Below, piece after piece: positions 34,907 to 41,139 of a stretch of DNA of 41,139 nucleotides. How positions within the stretch are numbered: position 1 is the stretch's first letter; the number at the start of each line of letters is the position of its first letter. Origin of the DNA: Opitutales bacterium (GTDB taxonomy: Bacteria; Verrucomicrobiota; Verrucomicrobiia; Opitutales; Oceanipulchritudinaceae); the NCBI GenBank assembly GCA_020831525.1, contig JAFIGH010000040.1, forward strand, positions 1-41,139, given 5' to 3'. The notes beneath the pieces are model-generated. The model ran no database searches, was not told the DNA's origin, and worked only from the letters and a program-made list of their open reading frames with translations. The translations under genes were made by a program, and so were the position numbers.

Positions 34907-36052
34907 TCAATTCGTGAGGAACCGGCCCACAAGTTCGTAGAGTTCCGGCGAATGAACAAGAAAGCTGTCGTGCCCGAGGGAGGTCTCGAGTTCCGCGTAA
35001 GAGGCGTTTTTGCCGCAGCGCAGGAGGGCGTGAACGATGGCACGGTTCTGCGCGGGCGGAAACAGCCAGTCGCTCGAAAAGCCCACCACGAGCACACGCG
35101 CCCGCACCGCGAGGAGCGTCTCCTCCAGCGTGCCCCCCGGCCCGTGCAGGTCGAAGCGATCGAGCGCCTTGGAAATGTACAAATACGAATTGGCGTCGAA
35201 GCGGTTGACAAAACTGCGCCCTTGGTAGCGCAGGTAGCTTTCCACCTGGAACTCCGCGTCGAAATGCGAGCGCGCGGAGTCTCCCAGCACCCGCTCGCGG
35301 CCAAACTTGTCCTCCATGCCCCGGTCGCTGAGGTAGGTGATGTGCGCCATCATGCGCGCCACCGCCAGCCCCACGTCGGGACCGCCGCCGGGACCGTAGC
35401 TGCCGCCCTTCCACTCCGGATCCTGCATGATGGCGAGCCGCCCGACCTCGTTGAAGGCGATGGCCTGCGCGCTCTGCCGCGCCGTCGTCGCCATGGGGAT
35501 GAGCCGGTCGACACGGTCGGGAAAAGCGATGCCCCACTGCAAGGCCTGCATTCCGCCCATCGAACCGCCCACCACGGCGTGCAGCCGCTCAATCCCGAGC
35601 GCCTCGCGCAACATGCGCTCCTGCGCCCGCACCATATCGCTTATCGAGACGAGCGGAAAGTCCAGATGATAGGGCTGCCCCGTGCGCGGATCCACCGAAG
35701 ACGGTCCCGTCGACCCTTGGCACCCGCCGAGAACATTTGTACAAACGACGAAGAACCGCTCCGTGTCGATCGCCTTGCCCGGGCCGATGATATTATTCCA
35801 CCAGCCCGGTTTCCGGTCGTTCAGGCTGTGGATCCCCGCGCAGTGGTGGTCGCCGCTGAGCGCGTGGCAGATCAGCACCGCGTTGTCCCGCGCCTTGTTG
35901 AGATGCCCGTACGTTTCGTAGCGCAGGGTAAACCCCGGCAGCTCCGCACCGCCCTCGCACACAAAACGCTCCGCGCAGACATAGTCCTCCCACGTCACGA
36001 GGCCCACCTCGCCCGGCATGTCCCGCGTCGACACTGTCGGAGGTTCATTCAT
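34907..36052 (-). CDS. metX: homoserine O-acyltransferase MetX
   Basis: A 381-residue alpha/beta hydrolase-fold enzyme that acylates homoserine with acetyl-CoA (or succinyl-CoA in some relatives) in the first committed step of methionine synthesis. The nucleophile is S164 in GGSMGG; D328 (SSDWLFPP) and H361 (GHDSF) complete the triad. NVLGGCQGSTGP and GHLNKARDNAVL are typical of MetX. The ATG at 36052 is preferred to a TTG one codon upstream. No Shine-Dalgarno sequence is obvious. Acetyl versus succinyl specificity is not decided here. The 529-base region upstream carries unusual tandem repeats. Confidence 0.94.
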   Translation of the reverse strand: MNEPPTVSTRDMPGEVGLVTWEDYVCAERFVCEGGAELPGFTLRYETYGHLNKARDNAVLICHALSGDHHCAGIHSLNDRKPGWWNNIIGPGKAIDTERFFVVCTNVLGGCQGSTGPSSVDPRTGQPYHLDFPLVSISDMVRAQERMLREALGIERLHAVVGGSMGGMQALQWGIAFPDRVDRLIPMATTARQSAQAIAFNEVGRLAIMQDPEWKGGSYGPGGGPDVGLAVARMMAHITYLSDRGMEDKFGRERVLGDSARSHFDAEFQVESYLRYQGRSFVNRFDANSYLYISKALDRFDLHGPGGTLEETLLAVRARVLVVGFSSDWLFPPAQNRAIVHALLRCGKNASYAELETSLGHDSFLVHSPELYELVGRFLTN

Positions 36053-36268
36053 CAAACAAAGCGCCCACTCAAACCCCCGCCGACCGCCAAAGCAACCCCC
36101 GCCTCATCCTCCACTCACTCTTCGTCTTCCTCTCCTTCTCCTGCCCGCAACCGCCCCCGGAACCGACCGGCGTCGACGAGGTTTCATACGGTCTGTAGAG
36201 CCACGCTCCCGCAAGCCAACGACCGACCCGAGCGCCGCGCCGTCCCCGCCCTCAGATTTCTTTCCCAT

Positions 36269-36296
36269 AGTTATGAAATCACAGTTATGAAATCAC
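36269..36296. repeat. perfect tandem 14-bp direct repeat
   Basis: AGTTATGAAATCAC occurs twice with no gap (36269-36282 and 36283-36296) inside the AT-rich part of the metX/ychF region, about 215 bases upstream of metX. It is a plausible operator for a dimeric or cooperative regulator. No matching regulator is known to me. Confidence 0.7.
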
Positions 36297-36306
36297 AAAT
36301 TATCAC

Positions 36307-36365
36307 CTCACGGAAAAATGATTTGACATGCGGATACACATCTCACGGTTTTATTTATTGACATG
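36307..36365. repeat. direct repeat with fixed spacing, period 35 bp
   Basis: CTCACGG, nine AT-rich bases, then TTGACATG: this unit is found at 36307-36330 and again at 36342-36365. The two blocks are identical between copies while the spacer differs, and the offset is exactly 35 bases for both blocks. Conserved blocks with a free spacer suggest a repeated protein-binding site. Confidence 0.7.
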
Positions 36366-36581
36366 GATGGCATGGGCACGAGGACGTATCTCTGCTCATG
36401 CCGTATCTTCGGGCACTGCGCGGCATGGCTCCCGCGGATAGGCAGGATGGCTGTCGGAGGGCGCAAGTCCCGTCTTCGCTTCCAGGCATCGTCTACCCCG
36501 GAAATACCCGCGCCGCCGCCCCCCGCAGCCTTGACGCCGCCGACGCCGACCCGCCATTGTGGAGGATTTGACCCATTTCCC

Positions 36582-37685
36582 ATGCAGGCAGGCATCGTAG
36601 GACTCCCGAACGTCGGCAAGAGCACGCTCTTCAACGCCGTCACCCGCTCGCGCAAGGCCGAGGCGGCCAACTATCCGTTTTGCACGATCGAGCCCAACGT
36701 GGGCATCGTGCAGGTGCCGGACGAACGGCTCGCCGCCATCGCCAAGATCGCCAAACCGCAGCAGGTCATTCCCGCCGCCATTGAATTTGTCGACATCGCC
36801 GGCCTCGTCGCGGGCGCGAGTAAGGGCGAGGGACTCGGCAACAAGTTCCTCGCCAACATCCGCGAGGTCGACGCCGTCATTCAAGTCGTCCGCTGCTTCG
36901 AGGATGACGACGTCATCCACAGCATGGGCTCCGTCGACCCCGTGCGCGACATCGACGTCATAACAACGGAGTTGGTTCTCGCCGACCTCCAGTCCGCGGA
37001 GTCCCAGCGCGAGCGCCAGATCAAAAAGGCGCGCGGCCAGGACAAAGAGGCCCAGGCCAATGTCGCCCTCCTCGACCGCCTCATTCCCCATCTCAATGAA
37101 GGCCGCCCCGCCTCCACCCTCGACATCGCCGAAGAAGAGCGCCCGCGCCTGCGCGCCTTCCACCTCCTTTCGCGCAAGCCCGTCATCTTCGCCTGCAACG
37201 TCTCCGAGGATGACATCCTCGACCCCGGCGCCAACCCGCATGTGCAGGCGGTGCGCGACCATGTGACGGACCGCCACCGCGCCTCAATCGCCGTTATCTG
37301 CTCCAAACTCGAGGAAGAAGTCAGCGAAATGGCCCCCGCCGAAGCCGCCGACTTCCTCGCCGAGATGGGCGTGACCGACTCCGGCGTCGGCCAGCTCATC
37401 CGCGCCACCTACGACCTCCTCGGCCTCGCCAGCTACTTCACCATGGGCAAGAAAGAGGTCCGCGCATGGACTTTCAGCAAGGGCATGAAAGCCCCGGAGT
37501 GCGCCGGCGTCATCCACACCGACTTCGAAAAAGGCTTCATCAAAGCCGAGGTCATGGCCTACGACGACCTCATGCAATACGGCACCAAAGCCGCCGCCCG
37601 CGACGCCGGCAAGGTCCGCATCGAAGGAAAGGAATACCTCTTCAAGGACGGCGACATCGCCGATTTCCGCTTCAGCCCCGCCTGA
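36582..37685 (+). CDS. ychF: redox-regulated ATPase YchF (OLA1 family)
   Basis: A 367-residue cytoplasmic P-loop NTPase of the Obg-related YchF/Ola1 group, which prefers ATP and binds ribosomes. G1 is GLPNVGKST (7-15), and the switch region is [18 protein letters not shown] coiled-coil insertion follows in the middle ([15 protein letters not shown]), and the C-terminal TGS domain is visible (residues about 280-367, [16 protein letters not shown]). The length is normal for the family. The ATG at 36582 is set by the conserved N-terminus [14 protein letters not shown]. It diverges from metX. Confidence 0.95.
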   Translation: MQAGIVGLPNVGKSTLFNAVTRSRKAEAANYPFCTIEPNVGIVQVPDERLAAIAKIAKPQQVIPAAIEFVDIAGLVAGASKGEGLGNKFLANIREVDAVIQVVRCFEDDDVIHSMGSVDPVRDIDVITTELVLADLQSAESQRERQIKKARGQDKEAQANVALLDRLIPHLNEGRPASTLDIAEEERPRLRAFHLLSRKPVIFACNVSEDDILDPGANPHVQAVRDHVTDRHRASIAVICSKLEEEVSEMAPAEAADFLAEMGVTDSGVGQLIRATYDLLGLASYFTMGKKEVRAWTFSKGMKAPECAGVIHTDFEKGFIKAEVMAYDDLMQYGTKAAARDAGKVRIEGKEYLFKDGDIADFRFSPA

Positions 37686-38000
37686 AGCAAGCAAGGGCAC
37701 ATCGAAAAGCGGCTGTCTCGCAAGAGCGCGTGCCTTCAGACCGCGGAACACCCTTGGTATTCTGATCAAGCAATTCCGTTCTTTTATGAACGCCGGATTC
37801 GCTCGATCCAAGACTCCGCTCAGCGCCGGGCCGCGAAAACTCCCGCCGCCGCGCGCCGTTCCGGACAAAAGAATCCCCGCCTGCGAAGCATTTTGTCGCG
37901 ACGGAAAACATCACAGCTGCGAAGATTTTTGTCGCGGCGGTCTTGGACGGCGGAATCCGGATGCCCGGTGCCTTGACGACGGGCGTGGCGGGCGTCGAGA
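37686..38000. other. 315-base gap with repeats upstream of the methyltransferase
   Basis: No gene is called. A near-identical 24-bp repeat pair lies at 37881-37940 (listed separately). The stretch near 37710-37725 reads GGCTGTCTCGCAAGAGC; its complement shares GCTCTTGCGA with the right end of the window (41124-41133). Both may be fragments of a dispersed element. Minus-strand frames here are shadows or repeat-derived. Confidence 0.45.
37881..37940. repeat. two 24-bp direct repeats, period 36 bp
   Basis: Both copies (37881-37904 and 37917-37940) begin CTGCGAAG, continue with TTTTGTCGCG and end CGG. They match at 21 of 24 positions and are separated by 12 bases (GAAAACATCACA-like). They sit about 60-120 bases upstream of the DNA methyltransferase start. 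The motif may be a genome-wide interspersed repeat. Confidence 0.65.
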
Positions 38001-39302
38001 ATGGATCGCATGCCAACGGTCCAGCGGGAGTTTTTCGCCTACACAGAGTCGGTCGCGCCGGAATCTCCGGAAGCGGCGTTCATCGAGAAGATCCGGCGCT
38101 TCGACGGATTCGATCAAACGAGCGCCGAAACCGTGCTCCCGTGCGAAACCCGCGCGCCGGTGCCGATTCTCACGAACGAGTTCTGGACGTCGAAGCAGCG
38201 CGCCGGACACCCGTTGCACGAGGTCTCTTACCGCGCCTGCTTCAAGCCGCAGTTGCCCCGCTTTTTCATCGCGCGGCTGACGGCACCCGGCGACCTCGTC
38301 TACGATCCCTTTATGGGGCGCGGGACGACACTGCTGGAAGCGGCTCTCCTCGACCGCGCTGTGGCCGGGTGCGACATCAGTCCTCTCGGGGCGGTCCTCA
38401 CCGGCCCGCGCCTCGCCCCGCCCACCCCGGTGGCCATCGAGCGCCGCCTCGGCGAAATCGACTGGACCACCGCCGAGCCGGAAGACCTCCGGGAGGACCT
38501 GCTCGTCTTCTACCATCCGGATACGCTCCGCGCTCTCGGGGCGCTGCGCCGCCACCTGCGCGCGCAGGGCACCCTCGACCCTGTCGACAACTGGATCCGC
38601 ATGATCGCGACCAACCGCCTCTCGGGACATTCCCCTGGATTCTTCTCGGTCTACAGCCTGCCGCCCAACCAAGCGGTGAGCATCGACCGGCAGCGTAAGA
38701 TCAACGCCAAGCGCAACCAGACCCCGCCGCCGCGCGACGTCCCCGCCATCATCCTGAAAAAGTCGCGCCAGCTGCTCAAGACCGTCTCCGCCGAGGACCG
38801 CCGCCGTCTGCACGCCGCCGCCGCGACAGCCCGCCTCCTCACCCGCTCCTGCGACGAGACGCCCGAGATCGCAAGCGGCACGGTGCAACTCGTTGTCACC
38901 TCGCCCCCGTTTCTCGGTATCGTGGATTATAAATACGACAATTGGCTCCGCTGCTGGTTCAACAACATCGACGCCAAGACGGTGCCGGTGTGGCAGTTCA
39001 ACCGCCCGAAGCAGTGGGAGGAAGCGATGAGCCGTGTCTTCACCGAGCTTTGGCGGATCCTCCGGCCCGGCGGGTGGGTGGCTTTCGAGGTGGGCGAGGT
39101 CCTCAAAGGGACGGTCAACCTCGAGGAGATTGTCGTGCCGCTCGCCGAGTCGGCGGGATTTGTCCCCGTCCTCGTCATGGTGAACCAACAGGAGTTCACC
39201 AAGACGGCGAACTGCTGGGGCGTGAACAACAACAAAGGCGGCACCAACACCAACCGCATCGCCGTCCTGCGCAAACCGGAAGGCCGCGCGAAGCGCCGCT
39301 GA
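38001..39302 (+). CDS. DNA methyltransferase, permuted N4-cytosine/N6-adenine type
   Basis: A 433-residue DNA methylase. The SAM-binding motifs X-I come first (KPQLPRFFIARL, then YDPFMGRGTT, 102-110). The catalytic motif IV, TSPPFLG, lies near residue 300, followed by RILRPGGWVAFEVG. SPPF suggests N4-cytosine or N6-adenine modification. The I-before-IV order with a long intervening segment (about residues 130-290, perhaps target recognition) differs from the common beta class. No restriction enzyme gene adjoins it, so it looks solitary. ATG 38001 and ATG 38010 are both possible. It is followed after 18 bases by a sugar kinase gene with no known link. Confidence 0.82.
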   Translation: MDRMPTVQREFFAYTESVAPESPEAAFIEKIRRFDGFDQTSAETVLPCETRAPVPILTNEFWTSKQRAGHPLHEVSYRACFKPQLPRFFIARLTAPGDLVYDPFMGRGTTLLEAALLDRAVAGCDISPLGAVLTGPRLAPPTPVAIERRLGEIDWTTAEPEDLREDLLVFYHPDTLRALGALRRHLRAQGTLDPVDNWIRMIATNRLSGHSPGFFSVYSLPPNQAVSIDRQRKINAKRNQTPPPRDVPAIILKKSRQLLKTVSAEDRRRLHAAAATARLLTRSCDETPEIASGTVQLVVTSPPFLGIVDYKYDNWLRCWFNNIDAKTVPVWQFNRPKQWEEAMSRVFTELWRILRPGGWVAFEVGEVLKGTVNLEEIVVPLAESAGFVPVLVMVNQQEFTKTANCWGVNNNKGGTNTNRIAVLRKPEGRAKRR

Positions 39303-39320
39303 TAGGAGGAGGGCACACCG

Positions 39321-40229
39321 ATGCGGCAGCTCGTCACCCTCACCGGCAACATCCTCGCCGAATTCACGGCGGAATACGCGGATGACACTCGCGGAAAGAC
39401 CCACCGCGCCCGCGCCGACAGTTTCCAGACCGGCGGCAAGGGCATCAACGTGGCGCGCATGGCGCAGCGCCTCGGACTGCCCGCCACGGCGGTCTACATC
39501 GCAGGCGGCCCCGTGGGCGGACTCTGCGAGGCATGGCTGCGCGGCCAGCCGTTCCGCTCCCGGCGCGTCGACGCCCCCGCCGACGCGCGCGCGGGCTGGG
39601 TCGTCCGCACCCCCGGCGGCGCGGAGACCACCTACCTCGGAGCGGACCGTCCCGTCGATCCGCCGGTTTGGCGCAAAGCCGTGGAAGCCGCGCGCCCCGG
39701 CGAGGACACCGCCGCCGCCCTCTGCGGAAGCGTGCCGGGCTGGACGGCGGAGCACACCGCCGCTGTATCGGAAATCTGGTTTCCCGACGGCACACCCGAC
39801 GGCACACCCGCCGGCCCCGCCTACCTCGACACCTACGGCAAACCGCTCGCGGAGCTGGCCGTCCTCCCGTGGACCGCCGTAAAGATCAACCTCGACGAAT
39901 TCGAACGCCTCGAAGGGGCGGACCCCGCCGACGGCACGATGGAAGCCCGCCTCCGCCGCATCGCCGCGACCTCCGCCGCGCAAACATGGATCGTCACCGA
40001 CGGGGGAAACCCGGTCTCCGTCCTCTCGCGGGACGAAGGGTACTTCCAACGTCAACCGCCCGATATCCAACTCGTTTCGCCCACCGGCTCCGGCGATGTG
40101 TTCCTCGCCACGCTCATTGCCGAACGCGCCCGCGGCGCCTCCCTGCGCAAAGCCTGCGCCGAAGCCCTCCGCCTCTCCGCCGCCAACGCCGCCCACCCCG
40201 GCGTGGCGGAGTTTCCGCTCGGCGGGTGA
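39321..40229 (+). CDS. PfkB/ribokinase-family sugar kinase (1-phosphofructokinase-like)
   Basis: A 302-residue PfkB kinase. The N-terminal substrate motif FQTGGKGINVARMAQRLG resembles FruK/LacC. The C-terminal signature SPTGSGDVFLATL (about 253-265) holds the catalytic Asp and anion hole. The middle is shorter than usual and carries an odd PDGTPDGTPAGP stretch near residue 155, encoded by a short DNA repeat. The ribosome binding site AGGAGGAGGG (39304-39313), seven bases before the ATG, is strong. It probably phosphorylates a sugar phosphate such as fructose 1-phosphate or tagatose 6-phosphate; which one is not decided. It closely follows the methyltransferase. Confidence 0.85.
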   Translation: MRQLVTLTGNILAEFTAEYADDTRGKTHRARADSFQTGGKGINVARMAQRLGLPATAVYIAGGPVGGLCEAWLRGQPFRSRRVDAPADARAGWVVRTPGGAETTYLGADRPVDPPVWRKAVEAARPGEDTAAALCGSVPGWTAEHTAAVSEIWFPDGTPDGTPAGPAYLDTYGKPLAELAVLPWTAVKINLDEFERLEGADPADGTMEARLRRIAATSAAQTWIVTDGGNPVSVLSRDEGYFQRQPPDIQLVSPTGSGDVFLATLIAERARGASLRKACAEALRLSAANAAHPGVAEFPLGG

Positions 40230-40357
40230 TTCGATTCGCGAACCGCCAGCAACGAAGCCCAAACTTTCTATAGACGAAATGTTTTTAACAGAGAACCGCA
40301 CCTCCCGCAAGACCGTGTTATCACCAAAACCACAAAAACCTATAAACCACCTCAAGA

Positions 40358-40927
40358 ATGAGCAATAGCGAAATTCCCGATTATCTGATCAGCTCGGCAA
40401 ACCTCAGCTACACTGATTACAAGAAACTGATAATAGAGAACTCTATCGACGGAGAATCGATAATTGCTGAGTTCGAGGAATATGTGCGCGGGTTCAATGC
40501 GAAAATTCCCTATGGGCACAAAAAGCTATCCTCGTACGAGCTACTTGAGTATATAAAATCGCGCCAGAAGACGAAACAGAATTGGCAAAGTAAAACCTCA
40601 CTACTTCGCATGCGTCTCATTGCATATATTATTGACGAATTTATAAACCGGCAAAACAAGGGGTTCGGGTTGGGAATCTTGGGCGATCATTATTTTTACT
40701 CAGCAAAAGGATGGTGTCATTACCAATTCACCAACGTAATCGAAGAATATAAACAAATCGTTATTCTTGCAACACAATACGAGGCAAAACGCACAATCAC
40801 AGGAAAGATGTGCCTGAAGGCCAAAGATGAACGGAAAACCTTTTTTCCAGGAGAGCTATCCACTCCGGAACTTCTATTCATTGCAGATGCTATTGACTCC
40901 GAGAAACAAAGGACGGAATATCATTAA
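40358..40927 (+). CDS. hypothetical protein in AT-rich, probably transferred DNA
   Basis: A 189-residue protein not recognised. It is rich in Lys, Ile, Tyr and Glu, predicted mostly helical, soluble, and has no signal peptide or membrane segment. Visible phrases include YEAKRTITGKMCLKAKDERK and a C-terminal FFPGELSTPELLFIADAID. Its base composition and codon choice (AAA, ATA, TAT, AGA) differ sharply from the GC-rich genes around it, which points to horizontal transfer. No ribosome binding site is clear. It lies next to a solitary methyltransferase and to hairpin-forming sequences at the window end, so it could be part of a mobile or defence island, but nothing shows its activity. Confidence 0.65.
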   Translation: MSNSEIPDYLISSANLSYTDYKKLIIENSIDGESIIAEFEEYVRGFNAKIPYGHKKLSSYELLEYIKSRQKTKQNWQSKTSLLRMRLIAYIIDEFINRQNKGFGLGILGDHYFYSAKGWCHYQFTNVIEEYKQIVILATQYEAKRTITGKMCLKAKDERKTFFPGELSTPELLFIADAIDSEKQRTEYH

Positions 40928-40957
40928 CAATAAAACACCCATGGGGCTCGGTTTAGA

Positions 40958-40985
40958 CGGAGGATCGCAAAATTGCGAGTCTCCG
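40958..40985. repeat. 28-bp interrupted palindrome downstream of the AT-rich gene
   Basis: CGGAG and CTCCG (40958-40962, 40981-40985) flank TCGCAA and TTGCGA (40965-40970, 40973-40978), with GA/GT mismatches between them. It could be a weak terminator stem or part of a mobile-element end; no T-run follows on either strand. Confidence 0.5.
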
Positions 40986-41086
40986 CGAACCCCTGATTTG
41001 ACTGCCAGGATTGGGCGTAGACAACTGCGGATGGGCGGGTGCGCTAAGCAATGCGGTGACCGTGTGCGGTTGAATTACCGTAGTTA

Positions 41087-41127
41087 GAGCCTGTCCCAGA
41101 GGCCGCAAGGCCTTGGGGGGCAGGCTC
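41087..41127. repeat. long hairpin at the right edge of the window
   Basis: GAGCCTG (41087-41093) pairs with CAGGCTC (41121-41127). Inside, CCCA-AGGCC pairs with GGCCT-TGGG around a GCAA tetraloop. The GAGCCTGTCCC start resembles ends of some insertion sequences, and GCTCTTGCGA just after it also occurs near 37717. The sequence stops here, so whether an element continues beyond the window cannot be seen. Confidence 0.5.
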
Positions 41128-41139
41128 TTGCGATAAAAG

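Larger units (their letters stand above)
36053..36581. other. 529-base divergent region between metX and ychF
   Basis: It must contain promoters for both genes. The stretch 36260-36366 is AT-rich and holds two kinds of tandem direct repeat (listed separately). No recognisable SAM-I, SAM-II or SAH riboswitch was seen on the metX side. An open frame from 36363 is continuous with ychF but encodes Pro/Arg-rich sequence and is not counted as coding. GGAGGA at 36561-36566 is 15 bases before the ychF ATG, rather far for a ribosome binding site. Confidence 0.55.

Noticed and set aside
36053-36300. A SAM-type riboswitch upstream of metX
   Set aside because: I looked for the conserved SAM-I, SAM-II and SAH core sequences on the minus strand and did not find them.
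36323-36363. TTGACA hexamers as -35 elements of a ychF promoter
   Set aside because: Neither copy has a reasonable -10 sequence at 16-18 bases, and both belong to the 35-bp repeat, so the match may be incidental.
36363-36581. A longer N-terminus for YchF
   Set aside because: The upstream frame is open but Pro/Arg-rich and overlaps the repeat region; YchF proteins start at the [14 protein letters not shown] segment.
37911-40355. An 814-codon open frame on the minus strand
   Set aside because: It lies antisense to the methyltransferase and sugar kinase, whose motifs are clear. It has the Arg/Gly/Val-rich composition typical of antisense frames in GC-rich DNA.

Overview
The window is GC-rich chromosomal DNA from a Gram-negative, diderm bacterium. 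An outer-membrane O/P-type phosphate porin, Tat-exported redox enzymes and very long secreted adhesin-like proteins fit Verrucomicrobiota (class Opitutia/Opitutae). That placement is inference from gene content and protein style, not from a marker-gene search. No tRNA, rRNA, CRISPR array or complete insertion sequence was seen.

Layout, left to right. (1) 59-8100, minus strand: an Rrf2-type regulator heads an operon for a periplasmic molybdopterin oxidoreductase complex (4Fe-4S subunit, NrfD/PsrC membrane subunit, catalytic subunit) of the tetrathionate/polysulfide reductase kind. A TauE/SafE exporter and a six-helix membrane protein follow. A long dyad lies directly upstream of the regulator. 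(2) 8191-16433, minus strand: a phosphate regulon read porin, pstS, terminator, pstC, pstA, pstB, phoU, headed by two perfect tandem 11-bp repeats that look like a Pho box. (3) 16499-18801: a NYN-domain RNase-like protein divergent from a CBS/DRTGG/DHH-type inorganic pyrophosphatase. (4) 18802-23583: an AT-rich island, then nucleoside salvage genes on the minus strand (purine-nucleoside phosphorylase, thymidine phosphorylase, a periplasmic thioredoxin-like protein, and a second, divergent thymidine-phosphorylase paralogue). A possible plus-strand structured RNA with a strong terminator sits in the gap. (5) 24063-33746, plus strand: two secreted proteins in the same reading frame, a Gly-rich one and a giant of about 2760 residues built from CARDB, Calx-beta-like, Ig/cadherin-like and Gly/Cys-rich segments. 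(6) 34276-41139: metW and metX on the minus strand; then ychF, a solitary DNA methyltransferase, a PfkB sugar kinase and an AT-rich hypothetical gene on the plus strand. The metX/ychF gap holds two different tandem repeats.

Functional picture. The left third combines anaerobic respiration on a sulfur (or related) oxyanion, probably switched by an Fe-S sensor, with high-affinity phosphate uptake under a PhoB-like regulator. The middle is phosphate-linked nucleotide salvage and pyrophosphate hydrolysis. The right half is cell-surface protein, methionine synthesis and an accessory tail with signs of transfer.

The observations most worth following are the second thymidine phosphorylase (several substrate-binding positions replaced), the Rrf2 dyad, the Pho box, the candidate RNA at 21452-21606, the nested tandem repeats upstream of metX, and the repeats and AT-rich islands around the accessory genes.
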